Below, piece after piece: positions 35,519 through 44,746 of a stretch of DNA of 64,000 nucleotides (position 1 is its first letter; each line of letters begins with the position of its first letter). A program made the position numbers and the translations under genes. The DNA is from Streptomyces sp. NBC_00190. Its GTDB lineage: Bacteria > Actinomycetota > Actinomycetes > Streptomycetales > Streptomycetaceae. The stretch lies in the NCBI RefSeq assembly GCF_036203305.1, contig NZ_CP108131.1, positions 7,998,001 through 8,062,000 of the forward strand, written 5' to 3'. The notes beneath the pieces are model-generated. The model ran no database searches, had not been told where the DNA came from, and worked only from the letters and a program-made list of their open reading frames with translations.

Positions 35519-35962
35519 GGCTCTCTCCTTAGGCGTGGGTTTCCAGCCATGCCAGGATGATCCGCCGCCGGGCCATCCGCATCTCCAGCCGACCGCGGGA
35601 GCGCCCTTGCCTGCCGTCGGCGGCTTCATCGGCGCCGGTGCGAGGCGGCGGCTGTGCAACCCATGCCTGTCGTGGTGACGCAGCGTCATCCGGCGCCGTG
35701 GTGCAGTGTGATGAGCTGGTCGGCGACCTGTTTCTCCGTTCGGCCCGGGGAGTGCCTGAGATGGCCCGCGGGGCAGCGGGTGCGCGCGGCAGGGGGTTGC
35801 TCTAGCGTCGAAAGAGGGAGGGAGGCCCTGCCGAGCCGGTCCGGTGCGGGGGCCCGGGCCCAGTGGCTTTACGTCGGCCGTGTGCGCTCGGCGCCATTCC
35901 CGCGGGTTCCGGCAACACCCAGGTCCGGGGCCGCGCGACGATCCCGAGAGCAGGTACGTCCC
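35519..35962. other. Gene-free interval
   Basis: 444 bases with no convincing gene. The right part contains TAGCGT near 35802, a possible -10 for the small secreted protein at 35963, which would give a long leader. No repeat larger than 10 bp was seen. Confidence 0.4.
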
Positions 35963-36232
35963 ATGCGCACGACGACCCGTATCGCAGGTGTCCTCACCGG
36001 CCTGACCCTCGTGCTCGGTGGCGCGGCCCTCGCGGCCCCCACCGCCCACGCGGACGTCAGAGCCTGCATCAACCAGGTCGAGCGGGAGCTACGAGGTGGC
36101 GAGGCCCCGGAGTACGTCAGGACGGCGTGTTACGTCGGGCTGGGCGGCGACAACGCCAAGTGCGTGTCCGGCTTGACAGCGGGCGGTGTGACCAACGGGA
36201 CCGCGGTGAGCGCCTGCCGGGTGTCCAAGTAG
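35963..36232 (+). CDS. Small secreted four-Cys protein, copy 1
   Basis: 89 aa. Signal peptide TTTRIAGVLTGLTLVLGGAALA with cleavage likely after Ala-His-Ala. The mature ~58 residues contain four Cys (in RACINQ, TACYVG, AKCVSG and SACRV), enough for two disulphides. It is clearly related to the protein at 58033-58308: same length, same Cys order, same ACRVxxK ending. Function unknown. Confidence 0.75.
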   Translation: MRTTTRIAGVLTGLTLVLGGAALAAPTAHADVRACINQVERELRGGEAPEYVRTACYVGLGGDNAKCVSGLTAGGVTNGTAVSACRVSK

Positions 36233-36310
36233 GAGCGCACCGGAGCGTACTCCTCGGTCCGCCGCCGGCCAGTCCCGGCGGCTGCCCCGGACGAACTCGC
36301 CGATCCTGAG

Positions 36311-36338
36311 TGTCAGTGGTTCCGAGTACCGTCTGCGC
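36311..36338 (+). promoter_or_regulatory. RecA-NDp/PafBC-like promoter
   Basis: TGTCAGTGG, 7 nt, TACCGT, 6 nt, ATG. Identical spacing to the promoter at 27366 and also leaderless. Confidence 0.7.
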
Positions 36339-37703
36339 ATGGTTGATCAGAAACCGCAATGGTCATCGGTGCGCGACTTCGCCACGTGGGAGCCCGTGCT
36401 GCGGCTCATGCTGGGCGAAGACACGGAGAGGCGTGCGGGGCGGCCCGCCCGTGTGGCGGGACGCGTCGGGCGACATGGCTGGAGTCTGGCGCTCCGGGGG
36501 CGGATGTCGCCGGCGGAGCGAGCCATGGTGGAGCACGTACAAGGGGCGCTCGTGCGCGGCGGTGGCGACGAGGTCGCGTTCACGGCGGAGATCCGGCCGA
36601 CCGGAAGGACCACGCTCGGCCTGGTCGAGCCCAGCCCGGCCGTGCAAGCCGCCATCGGTTACCCGGGCCTGGGAGTGCTCGTCCTGGTCGACGGATCTCT
36701 TCCCGAGCCCTGGCGCCGACTGCCCGATCCGACCCCAGGGGCGGTACCGGCTCCCTCGGCGGACCTGGAGTTGCTGGAGCGGACGCTCCGCGAACGGTTG
36801 CCCGACGCCATCGGTGCGACGGAAGAGGAGATCACCGCGGCGGAAGAGCGTCTGGGCGTCACGCTGCCCGACGAGCTCAAGGTCCTCTACCGGGTGACCC
36901 GGGCACGGCGGGAGGACTGGGGCGACGACTACGCAGCGGCGGATCGTGTCACCGACGCGGTCGGCTACGAACTCTCGGCCTTGGACGGCCTGTACAGCGT
37001 CGACGGGGCGAGCCGTCACCCCCGCTGGCAGTTCGGGGCCACGAAGGCGGTCATCACCCCGCCCGATGCCGCAGTACAGGGCCTGGCCGGATCACCCGGC
37101 TGGATCGTCTTCGGGAGCAACGGCGGCGACGAGATCGCGGTCGACCTGACACCCGGCCCGCGCGGACACGTCGGCCAGGTCATCCTGGTCGACCACGAAC
37201 AGAGCCTCGGCGCCGAACTCGTGGCCGACTCCCTCACCGACCTGGTTCTGAACGGGGCGCGGGAGGAAGGCCGTGACCGTTGCGAGGATCAGCTCCCGGT
37301 CGTGGCCTCGGTCGGCAGCGGAGGCCTGCAGAGCATCCAGGCCGCCGCCCACCCCGCCCTGGAAGTCCTGTCCATCGGCGAGTGCAACGGGACGCCGTTC
37401 GGCCTCGCCCCCGTCACCGGACTGCCCCGCCTGCGCACGCTCACAGCCTGTCCCGGCGCGCTGGACGACCCCTTGGAGATCGCCGAGCTCGCCGGACCGG
37501 AGTTCCTGGAACTCGGCTTGCAGGAATGGCGCGTTCTCCTGGACGCCGGAGCCGTCCCGCGCACCCTGTTGGCCGCCGCCATCAAGGTGCAGGGCCAGGA
37601 CCACCTGCCCGCCGTGGCCGTCGCCAACGAGATCCTGGCCCTCTGGGACCGGCCCCAGATCATCCAGACGCTCCTCGAAGGAGACCTCGGCCCCGTGGCA
37701 TGA
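36339..37703 (+). CDS. SMI1/KNR4-family protein
   Basis: 454 aa. The middle (~150-310) carries an SMI1/KNR4 domain: TEEEITAAEERLGVTLPDELKVLYRVT, then WIVFGSNGGDEIAVDLTPG. An N-terminal ~140 residues and a C-terminal leucine-rich ~140 residues flank it without recognised domains. In bacteria SMI1/KNR4 domains are common immunity proteins or protein-interaction modules; no toxin gene is adjacent. Its promoter looks DNA-damage-inducible. Confidence 0.85.
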   Translation: MVDQKPQWSSVRDFATWEPVLRLMLGEDTERRAGRPARVAGRVGRHGWSLALRGRMSPAERAMVEHVQGALVRGGGDEVAFTAEIRPTGRTTLGLVEPSPAVQAAIGYPGLGVLVLVDGSLPEPWRRLPDPTPGAVPAPSADLELLERTLRERLPDAIGATEEEITAAEERLGVTLPDELKVLYRVTRARREDWGDDYAAADRVTDAVGYELSALDGLYSVDGASRHPRWQFGATKAVITPPDAAVQGLAGSPGWIVFGSNGGDEIAVDLTPGPRGHVGQVILVDHEQSLGAELVADSLTDLVLNGAREEGRDRCEDQLPVVASVGSGGLQSIQAAAHPALEVLSIGECNGTPFGLAPVTGLPRLRTLTACPGALDDPLEIAELAGPEFLELGLQEWRVLLDAGAVPRTLLAAAIKVQGQDHLPAVAVANEILALWDRPQIIQTLLEGDLGPVA

Positions 37704-37722
37704 CATCGCGAGGCCCCGGGAG

Positions 37723-38622
37723 TCACGCGCGCCGCCCCTGTCGCACCCGTGCCTCCCCGGCGGCGGCGAGGGCGTCTGCGAGGGCATCGACGAGCGGGTC
37801 GGTGACGGCCGCCCGCCGGGCTATGACGACGCGACTCGGCGGGTAGTCGTCGACGGGGACGAAAGCGATGCCGGGACGCGCGTGCCGCAGCACGGCCCCG
37901 GCCGGGAGGAGGCCGACCGCGCCCTCCCACAGAACGGCGTGCAAGCACTCCTCGACGGACGCCACCACCGGGCCGGGTGCGTCCTCCGGTGCGTCCTTTT
38001 CGGCGGCGAGCCAGTAGGCGCGCCACCGGGCGTCGGTGCCCGTTGGCAGGCGGAAACGCGGGCGGTCGGCCAGCTCCGTGACGCGCAGGCTCGGGAGGGT
38101 CGCCAGAGGATCGTCCGTCGGGACGGCCGCGACCACCGGTTCCTCGCCGAGCTGCCGAACCGTCAGACCCGTGGTGTCGAAGGGCAGGCGGGTCAGCGCG
38201 AGGTCCACCCGGCCCTCGCGCAGGCCGGCCGTCGGATCGGTGACCGGCGCCTCGCGCAGCCGCACCCGTACTCCGGGGCGGTTCCGCCGCAAGGCAGCCA
38301 GCGCCGCCGGGCCGACCTCCAGGCCCGCGCCCGCGACCGTACCCAGCACGAGGACCCGGTCGGCCTCGGCGCCGCGGACCCGCTCGCGGGCGCGTTCGGC
38401 GCGCTCCAGGAGGTCCCGCGCCTCGGCAAGCAGCACTTCACCGGCAGGGGTGAGCCGTGCCCCGGTGGGGATCCGGTCGAACAGCCGGCACCCGAGGTCG
38501 GCCTCAAGCTCCCGGATCCGGCGGCTCAGCGGCGGCTGGGCCAAATGCAGGCGTACCGCCGCGCGGCCGAAGTGGCCCTCCTCGGCCACGGCGATGAAAC
38601 AGTGCAATGCCCGCAGGTCCAT
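37723..38622 (-). CDS. LysR-family regulator
   Basis: 299 aa. N-terminal winged HTH DLRALHCFIAVAEEGHFGRAAVRLHLAQPPLSRRIRELE, then the two-lobed inducer domain. TATCGT lies 8 nt before the ATG. Divergent from a carboxymuconolactone-decarboxylase-like gene 136 bp away, its likely target. Confidence 0.93.
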   Translation of the reverse strand: MDLRALHCFIAVAEEGHFGRAAVRLHLAQPPLSRRIRELEADLGCRLFDRIPTGARLTPAGEVLLAEARDLLERAERARERVRGAEADRVLVLGTVAGAGLEVGPAALAALRRNRPGVRVRLREAPVTDPTAGLREGRVDLALTRLPFDTTGLTVRQLGEEPVVAAVPTDDPLATLPSLRVTELADRPRFRLPTGTDARWRAYWLAAEKDAPEDAPGPVVASVEECLHAVLWEGAVGLLPAGAVLRHARPGIAFVPVDDYPPSRVVIARRAAVTDPLVDALADALAAAGEARVRQGRRA

Positions 38623-38758
38623 GACCGGCCACGATACCGCGAACGAACCCACCCACCCGAAACCGGTCTTGGACAGCACCGCGGCACCCGCGGTGAGGTG
38701 GTGCCAGGAGCCGGGCAACAGGCCCGCCGCCCCCACCCACCGTTGCAGGAGTCCGCCC

Positions 38759-39109
38759 GTGTACGCACACCCCGAAGACCTCCACCGCGCCCGCTCGGTC
38801 GGCGGCAACGCCCCGGCGGAGTTCGCCGCCTGGATCGCCTTCCAGAAGGCCGTGGACCGGGAGGACGGGGCGGTGCCGCGCCGCTACCGCGAGCTGATCT
38901 CGGTGGCGGTCGCGCTGGTCACCCAGTGCTCCTACTGCCTGGACGTCCACACCGCCGCCGCCCGCCGGCACGGCGTCACCGCCGAGGAGCTCGCCGAGAC
39001 CGCCTTCGTCACCGCCTCCGTCCGCGCGGGCGGCACACTCGCTCACGCACTGCTCGCCGACCGCCTCTACGAGCAGCACGCCCACTCCTCGGCACCTGCC
39101 CACGGTTGA
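38759..39109 (+). CDS. Carboxymuconolactone decarboxylase/AhpD-like protein
   Basis: 116 aa from GTG with AGGAG 8 nt upstream. AhpD-like core: RRYRELISVAVALVTQCSYCLDVHTAAARRHG, with the redox pair CSYC and the His four residues later. Such proteins reduce peroxides or act as decarboxylases; the CxxC favours a peroxidase-like role. The stop codon touches the first base of the copy B terminator. Confidence 0.88.
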   Translation: MYAHPEDLHRARSVGGNAPAEFAAWIAFQKAVDREDGAVPRRYRELISVAVALVTQCSYCLDVHTAAARRHGVTAEELAETAFVTASVRAGGTLAHALLADRLYEQHAHSSAPAHG

Positions 39110-39147
39110 GCGGCCTCGGGCACGTGCCCTACTTCCCCGAGGCCGCT
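39109..39147. terminator. 39-bp bidirectional terminator, copy B
   Basis: Inverted copy of the element at 5465-5503, 38 of 39 bases identical. The substitution shortens the perfect stem to 12 bp (39109-39120 with 39136-39147). As in copy A, the minus-strand stop codon begins at its last base and the plus-strand stop overlaps its other end. Confidence 0.8.
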
Positions 39148-39410
39148 TAGGTGGTCAGCGGCTTGACCCATCGGGTCCAGCGTGGCTGCGGCTCGTATCC
39201 CATCGCGTGCCAAGCGCGGTGGGCGAGTTCGTTGCCGTCCAGCACCATCGCGTCGCCGCGCCGCCCGCCCAGCGCCGCGAACCGCGCCTCCGCAGCTGCC
39301 AGCAGTGTCGTGGCGACGCCCTGACGGCGGTACGCGGGGTGAACGGCCAGTCGGTAGAGGTGGCACCGCCAGCCGTTGTCGGTGGTGAACGAGCCGCTGC
39401 TCTCCCTCAT
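39147..39410 (-). pseudogene. Truncated GNAT acetyltransferase
   Basis: 87 residues covering only the C-terminal half: LYRLAVHPAYRRQGVATTLL (acetyl-CoA loop) and AMVLDGNELAHRAWHAMGYE. The N-terminal strands are missing. At about 39380-39400 the sequence turns into the body of a SIS-domain protein on the other strand, so a deletion or rearrangement removed the front of this gene. Confidence 0.7.
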
Positions 39411-39903
39411 CGCGGGTCTCCTGGCCGACGGCGAACGGGTGTGGGGGCTGGGCGGCTCGCTCAGCGAACTGGCGGCCGACTACCTGGTCCGTCAGCTGGC
39501 GGCCCTTCGGCCAGCCGTGGCCCGCGTTCCGGACACCCCGGCGGCCCGAGCCCGGGTGCTCGTCGATCTGGGCCCATCGGACCTGATCGTGGCCTACGAC
39601 TTCCGCCGCTACGCGGACAGCACGGCCAGGTTCGTCCACGCGGCCCGCTCACGTGGTGCCCGGCTGATCCTCGTCACCGATGCCTGGGAGTCCCCACTCG
39701 CCGAACAGGCCGAGGTCCTGGTCCGGTTGCCCCGCGAGGCGGCCGGCCCCATCGCGCCGCTCACCCACGAAGTCGCCGTCACGGAACTCATCCTCGTCGC
39801 GGCGGCCGCGCTCATGGCCGACTCGGCTCGACGACTTGAAGCACTGGATGAACTCACTGCGGAACTGACACCGGAGCCGCGGGGCAGCAGCACGGGCTCC
39901 TGA
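39376..39903 (+). pseudogene. Truncated RpiR/MurR-type regulator (SIS domain only)
   Basis: About 170 residues of a sugar-isomerase (SIS) domain: ERVWGLGGSLSELAADYLVRQL, then DLIVAYDFRRYADSTARFVH and LILVTDAWESPLAEQAEVLVR. The N-terminal HTH of the RpiR family (about 100 residues) is absent. The first possible start (TTG) lies inside the neighbouring GNAT fragment. Probably a remnant, though a free-standing SIS protein is not excluded. Confidence 0.65.
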
Positions 39904-39973
39904 GTCGAAGGTGCCGTCTGCGCGTCATTTCCCGGCAGTTACCCGGGTGTGAGCCTTCTGGGCACGAACCTGC

Positions 39974-40909
39974 TCACCGCTGTGTCCACGTGGGTGCCCA
40001 CGTCTCGCCGTCGGGGCGGTGGCCGGGCTGTGCGGAGCCGAGATAGCTGCGGAGCGCGGCGAGCGCGGGGTGGGGGTTGTCGCGGCGCCAGATCAGTGAG
40101 TGCGGGTAGACGGGCGTCGGGTCGGTCACCGGGATGCGGCGCAGGCCGTGGCCGGCGGGCCAGACGAGGCGGGTCTGTTCACCCATGAAGGTGGCCAGGG
40201 CCGGAGTGTCGGCGATGGTGTCGAGGAGTGCGTCGGAGCCGAAGTTGGGGCCGGTCGCCTCGATGGTGAGGCCGAACTCGTCGACGAGGTCGTCGTAGTA
40301 GGCGGCCCACTCGGTACCGGGGACGATCCCGGGCATCCAGATCCGGTGCCCGGCGAGCTGGGCGACGGTCACCGACCGGGCGCCCGCCAGCGCGTGGGCG
40401 GGGCCGGTGAGGAGCTGGAGCGGCTCGTCGAGCACCCGGACGGACTCGATGTCCTCCGGAAGGGGTCGGCCGGGCACGGCGACGGCGCGGAAGGACGCGT
40501 CGATGGCACCGGACAGGACGGCGGCGACGGCCGTCTCGATGTCGAACAGCATCACCACGTCGAGGTCGATCTCGGGGTGGGCGCGGTGGAAGCCGCGCAT
40601 CAGGCCCGACGGCGCGACGCGCGAGGCGATGACGTCGACGCGCAGCGGACGGCGGCCGGGGCGTACGGACGCGACCGCGCGCTCGGCGACGCGCAGCAGC
40701 TCGCGCGCGTGGGGCAGGAACGCCTGCCCGTCGATGGTGAGCTCGGCGCCGCGCGCGGTGCGCGTGAACAGCCGCACGCCGAGGCCGCGCTCCAGCGCGG
40801 CGATGCGCTTGGAGACGGCCTGCTGGGTGACCGCCAGCTCGGCGGCGGCCTCCTGGAACTGCCCCGCGTCGGCGGCGGCGACGAAGGTCCGGACGGTGTC
40901 GAGGTCCAT
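39974..40909 (-). CDS. LysR-family regulator
   Basis: 311 aa. HTH: DLDTVRTFVAAADAGQFQEAAAELAVTQQAVSKRIAALE. The effector domain is complete. TAGGGT lies 8 nt before the ATG. Divergent from the MFS transporter 138 bp away, which it may control. Confidence 0.93.
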   Translation of the reverse strand: MDLDTVRTFVAAADAGQFQEAAAELAVTQQAVSKRIAALERGLGVRLFTRTARGAELTIDGQAFLPHARELLRVAERAVASVRPGRRPLRVDVIASRVAPSGLMRGFHRAHPEIDLDVVMLFDIETAVAAVLSGAIDASFRAVAVPGRPLPEDIESVRVLDEPLQLLTGPAHALAGARSVTVAQLAGHRIWMPGIVPGTEWAAYYDDLVDEFGLTIEATGPNFGSDALLDTIADTPALATFMGEQTRLVWPAGHGLRRIPVTDPTPVYPHSLIWRRDNPHPALAALRSYLGSAQPGHRPDGETWAPTWTQR

Positions 40910-41047
40910 GCCGATCCACCCTAGAGCACAACGCTTGGTTGTGGATCGCTGGCAGATTGGTTGTTTGACCTGCTGTTGTGCTGGTGGCTTTGCTCCTACC
41001 TGTCAACGTCGGTTTGTTCAGGTGGGACATCAAGGGGTGGGCTGAGC

Positions 41048-42346
41048 ATGGTGGACAGGAGACCGCCCGGCCGGCAGTTCGGGTGGCTGTGGGCGGCCTA
41101 CGCGGTCAGCACGTTCGGCACGTGGCTCGCGTTCGACGCGTTCTCCCTGATCGCGATCCTCGTGCTGGACGCGGGGCCGGCCCAGGTGTCGCTGCTGGCC
41201 GCAACGGGGCTGGCGGTCGGGGCGGCGGTCGCGGTGCCACTCGGCCCGTGGGTGGAGTTCCGCCGCAAGCGGCCGGTGATGGTCGCGATGGACCTGACCC
41301 GGTTCGTGACGCTGATGAGCGTCCCCGCCGCCTACGCGCTGGGTCTGCTCGGCTTCGTCCAGCTCCTCGTCGTGTCCGTCGTCGTCGGTGCGGCCGGCAT
41401 CGCGTTCAGCGCGGCCAGTGGCGCGTACCTGAAGGCGCTCGTGCGGCCGGAGGACCTGCTCGTCGCGAACGGCCGGTTCGAGTCCACGACCTGGACCGCA
41501 ACCGTGCTCGGACCACCGGTCGGCACGGCCGCGATCGGGCTGTTCGGCCCGGTGATGACCGTATTTGCCGATGCGGTCAGCTATCTGCTCTCAGCCGCGG
41601 GGATCCGGGCGATCAGCGGCAGCGAGACGCGCCCCGTGCGCACCGGTGCGCACGGGGCGCGTCTCCGGCCCGGCGACCTGCTCGAAGGGTGGCGGTACAT
41701 CCTGACCCACCCGACCCTGCGCCCCCTGTTCTTCAACACGGTCCTGGTCAACGGCCTGATCCTGGCAACCTCGCCGCTGCTCGCCGTCCTCATGCTCGGC
41801 GACCTCGGGTTCGCCCCCTGGCAGTACGGCCTCGCGTTCGGCCTGCCCTGTGTCGGCGGCATCATCGGCTCGCGGCTGGCCCGCCGACTCGTCGCACGGT
41901 TCGGACGGCACAAGGTCATGCTCACCGCCGGGACACTGCGCGCGTGCTGGCCGCTCGGGCTGGCCTTCATCCGGCCCGGCGTGGGCGGACTCGTGCTCGT
42001 CGTGGCCGTCGAGCTCGGACTGATCACCTGCATGGGCGTGTTCAATCCGGTGTTCGCGACCTACCGGCTCGAACAGACGACTACGGACCGGATCGCCCGC
42101 ACCCTGTCCGCGTGGTCGGTCACCAGCAAGGCAACTGTCGCCGCCATGACCGGGCTGTGGGGCCTGCTGGCCGGCACCACCGGCCTCCGCACCGCGATCG
42201 CCATCGCCGGCCTTCTCATCCTGACCACCCCCTTCCTGCTTCCCCGGCACGACAGCCCGAGTACGGCAGTTCCCGCCCTGCGGAGCGCCGGCCGGCGCGT
42301 CAGAGGGCGAGGCCTTCGATCAGTTCGACGCCGGGGATCTCCGTGA
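41048..42346 (+). CDS. MFS transporter (enterobactin exporter-like)
   Basis: 432 aa with about 12 hydrophobic segments, starting FGWLWAAYAVSTFGTWLAFDAFSLIAILVL. The loop after span 2 (PWVEFRRKRPVMVAMDLTRF) is the typical cytoplasmic MFS signature. Drug/H+ antiporter-like, as in EntS/MefA-type members. Start ATG with AAGGGG upstream. The last ~16 codons overlap the converging YbaK gene, giving an Arg-rich tail. Confidence 0.88.
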   Translation: MVDRRPPGRQFGWLWAAYAVSTFGTWLAFDAFSLIAILVLDAGPAQVSLLAATGLAVGAAVAVPLGPWVEFRRKRPVMVAMDLTRFVTLMSVPAAYALGLLGFVQLLVVSVVVGAAGIAFSAASGAYLKALVRPEDLLVANGRFESTTWTATVLGPPVGTAAIGLFGPVMTVFADAVSYLLSAAGIRAISGSETRPVRTGAHGARLRPGDLLEGWRYILTHPTLRPLFFNTVLVNGLILATSPLLAVLMLGDLGFAPWQYGLAFGLPCVGGIIGSRLARRLVARFGRHKVMLTAGTLRACWPLGLAFIRPGVGGLVLVVAVELGLITCMGVFNPVFATYRLEQTTTDRIARTLSAWSVTSKATVAAMTGLWGLLAGTTGLRTAIAIAGLLILTTPFLLPRHDSPSTAVPALRSAGRRVRGRGLRSVRRRGSP

Positions 42347-42854
42347 GCAGCTTCCCGGGCGCGATGAGCTTCCCGCGGCGGCGCCCGCTGCCGATCAGTA
42401 CGTACGGCATGTCACGGACTGCCGCGTCCACGAGCAGCGGCCAGTCGTCGGGCAGCCCCAGCGGGGTGATGCCGCCGTACTCCATGCCCGTCAGCTCCAC
42501 GGCCGCCTCGATCGGGGCGAAGGATGCCTTGCGCGCCCCCAGGTGACGCCGGACGGCGCCGTTCACGTCGACCCGGCCCGCGGAGGGCACGAGGCAGGCC
42601 GCGAGGGTGGTCTGGCCACCGCGCTTGGCGGCCACCACCACGCAGTTCGCGGACTGATCCATCAGCTCCTGCCCGAAGTGCGCCACGAAGGCGGCGGTGT
42701 CGGCGATGGCCGGGTCGGTGTCGACGTAGAGGATCTGCCCGGCGGGTACGTCTCCCCGCCAGCCGGCGACCGCTCGCGCCACGGGTGGGGTGAGCTCGGC
42801 GAGACAGTCGGGGGCGGGTACGGCGTTGTCGAATGGCCCGATGGGAGCGCGCAT
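42300..42854 (-). CDS. YbaK/ProX-type aminoacyl-tRNA deacylase
   Basis: 184 aa. YbaK-domain signatures: CVVVAAKRGGQTTLAACLVP, GARKASFAPIEAAVELTGMEYGGITPLGLP and a GSGRRRGKLIAPG loop. The family clears mischarged tRNA (for example Cys- or Ala-tRNA-Pro). TAGCGT ends exactly 6 nt before the ATG, so leaderless. The 3' end overlaps the MFS gene by 47 bp. Confidence 0.9.
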   Translation of the reverse strand: MRAPIGPFDNAVPAPDCLAELTPPVARAVAGWRGDVPAGQILYVDTDPAIADTAAFVAHFGQELMDQSANCVVVAAKRGGQTTLAACLVPSAGRVDVNGAVRRHLGARKASFAPIEAAVELTGMEYGGITPLGLPDDWPLLVDAAVRDMPYVLIGSGRRRGKLIAPGKLLTEIPGVELIEGLAL

Positions 42855-42917
42855 GCCCGCACGCTAACACCGTCGGCGGAGCCGTCCGCACGCCCTCGTT
42901 GCCATCAGGCCTCCCGG

Positions 42918-44567
42918 TCACTTCGGGACGATCGTGAACGGCTTCGGCTTGACGTCGGCCGCGCAGCTGGTGTCGGGCGCGGTGGGACGGGCGAGGAACG
43001 AGGCCAGCACGCGTTGCGCGCACGGCGACTGGGGAACGACGAAGTGACCGGTCCCGGGGATCTGCACGACGGTCGAGCGGGACAGGTCACGCGCCGTACG
43101 GGTCCCCCAACTCGCCCCGGTCTTCCCGTCGAAGGTCCCCGAGACGATGAGCGTCGGCACCGAGCTGACGGCCGCCACCCGTTGGGTGGCGGTCCGGTCG
43201 GGAACGTTCCAGACACGGCACACCTCGTGCTGGAAGGGGAGCTGCGGTGCCTGTGCGAGGACCGTGTCCGGCCAGCCGGGGAAGGCCATGCGGCCGGCCT
43301 CCAACAGGTCGGACTTCCCGTGCCCCGGCACCCATTCGCTGCATGCCACCGACTCCGTCAGGCCGAACGCGGTCTCGCCGACGACGGGGTTCGCCCCGGC
43401 GGCGCGTGCCCGCGCGAAGCGCTCCGGATGTCCGCGGGCGAGCTCGTCGAGGGCCGCCGGGACGTCGGCGGCCGGGACGGCGTTGCCGACCAGCAGGTTC
43501 ACCAGCGCCCCGCCGTCGAGGACGACCTTCACCGGCTTCCCGCCACGCGGTGGAGCGGCGTTGATCGTCAGGGGCCGCGCCTCCAGTCGGCGCACCTGCT
43601 CCGTGAGCGTACGGGCGACTTCGGGATAGCGGCTCTTGCAGCCGGGCTGTGCCTGGCACGCCCGCAGGATGGTGCCGATGCCTTCCCGGGCGCTGATCCA
43701 CGTCCACGGCAGGCTCACGTTCTGCGGTGGCGTGACCGAGTCGAGTGCCATCGAACGGATTCCCTGAGGGTGCTGACGCAGGTAGGTGAGGGCGAGGTCG
43801 GTGCCGTAGGAGTACGCATAGACGTTCCACCCGCCGATACCGAGCGCGGTGCGCAGGTCGGCGAAGTCCGCGGCGTTCTCGGCGGTGTTGTAGGCGCTCA
43901 GGTCGGTGCCGTCGGCCGTGAGGCGGTCCCGGCACTCCTTCGTCGCGCGCAGCAGGATCCGCTGCGCGGACGGATCGTCGTAGCGGAGGCCGACAGCCTG
44001 CGCGGAGGACCGGTCGATCTCCGGGCAGGCGAGGTTCGGCTGTGAGTGGAGGTTCCCGCGCTGGGCCATGATGATCAGCTCGCGGTCGTGGTTCAGACCG
44101 GCGTCGACGAGCAAGGGGATGTCGCCGAACGCGTCGCCTCCGGGACCGCCTGCCATGAACACGACCGGGTCCTCGGCCGGTTTCGCCGACGTGCCGGGAA
44201 TGGCCGCGACGGCCAGCCGGATGGTGCGTCCGGCTGGGCGAGCGCGGTTCTCGGGGACCTCCAGGAAGCCGCACCGTGCGTCGTCCAGTGCGGCGACCGG
44301 CTCGGACGTCTTGGGGCAGGGACCGGGCACGAACCGCGCCGCGGAGGTCGCGTCGCTCCGCGCCGCGGCTCCGCGGGCATCCTGTGCCGCTGCGTTGCTC
44401 GGTACCGGGCCGACCCCTGCCAGGAGGACCAAGGCAGCTGCTGCTGCGGCCCTGTTGATTCCGGAGAACGTGCCGACGGACCGCCGCCCGGGGTCCCCCG
44501 ACTGCGCTGCGGATGACCGGCCGTCGTCCGGGCTTCGGCCCTTCGGGCTGATGCTGTGGTGTGCCAT
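42918..44567 (-). CDS. Secreted alpha/beta hydrolase, TAP-like (tripeptidyl aminopeptidase family)
   Basis: 549 aa from the ATG with AGAGGGAC upstream. A Ser/Arg-rich n-region of ~45 residues and hydrophobic AAAAALVLLAGVGPVPSNAAA form the export signal. Alpha/beta-hydrolase fold: oxyanion stretch VVFMAGGPGG, nucleophile elbow YAYSYGTD (Ser between Tyr residues, Ala in place of the first Gly), Asp near GTFDGKTG and His in IPGTGHFV. The TAP C-terminal domain with four Cys is present. Likely an exopeptidase or esterase outside the cell. Confidence 0.85.
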   Translation of the reverse strand: MAHHSISPKGRSPDDGRSSAAQSGDPGRRSVGTFSGINRAAAAAALVLLAGVGPVPSNAAAQDARGAAARSDATSAARFVPGPCPKTSEPVAALDDARCGFLEVPENRARPAGRTIRLAVAAIPGTSAKPAEDPVVFMAGGPGGDAFGDIPLLVDAGLNHDRELIIMAQRGNLHSQPNLACPEIDRSSAQAVGLRYDDPSAQRILLRATKECRDRLTADGTDLSAYNTAENAADFADLRTALGIGGWNVYAYSYGTDLALTYLRQHPQGIRSMALDSVTPPQNVSLPWTWISAREGIGTILRACQAQPGCKSRYPEVARTLTEQVRRLEARPLTINAAPPRGGKPVKVVLDGGALVNLLVGNAVPAADVPAALDELARGHPERFARARAAGANPVVGETAFGLTESVACSEWVPGHGKSDLLEAGRMAFPGWPDTVLAQAPQLPFQHEVCRVWNVPDRTATQRVAAVSSVPTLIVSGTFDGKTGASWGTRTARDLSRSTVVQIPGTGHFVVPQSPCAQRVLASFLARPTAPDTSCAADVKPKPFTIVPK

Positions 44568-44746
44568 GTGATCGCGTCCCTCTGCCGGCATCCACGGCTG
44601 CCCGACCGGCCGGGCTGTATTTCGGGCGGATCGCACTTACTGGACGATACCGGGAGCCTCGAACGCGCGCACACGGGCAGACGGAACGCCTGGTGGGGGC
44701 GGGTGCAGTGCGGGGCCGGGCGGTCCCGCACTGCAGAGAGCCGGAG

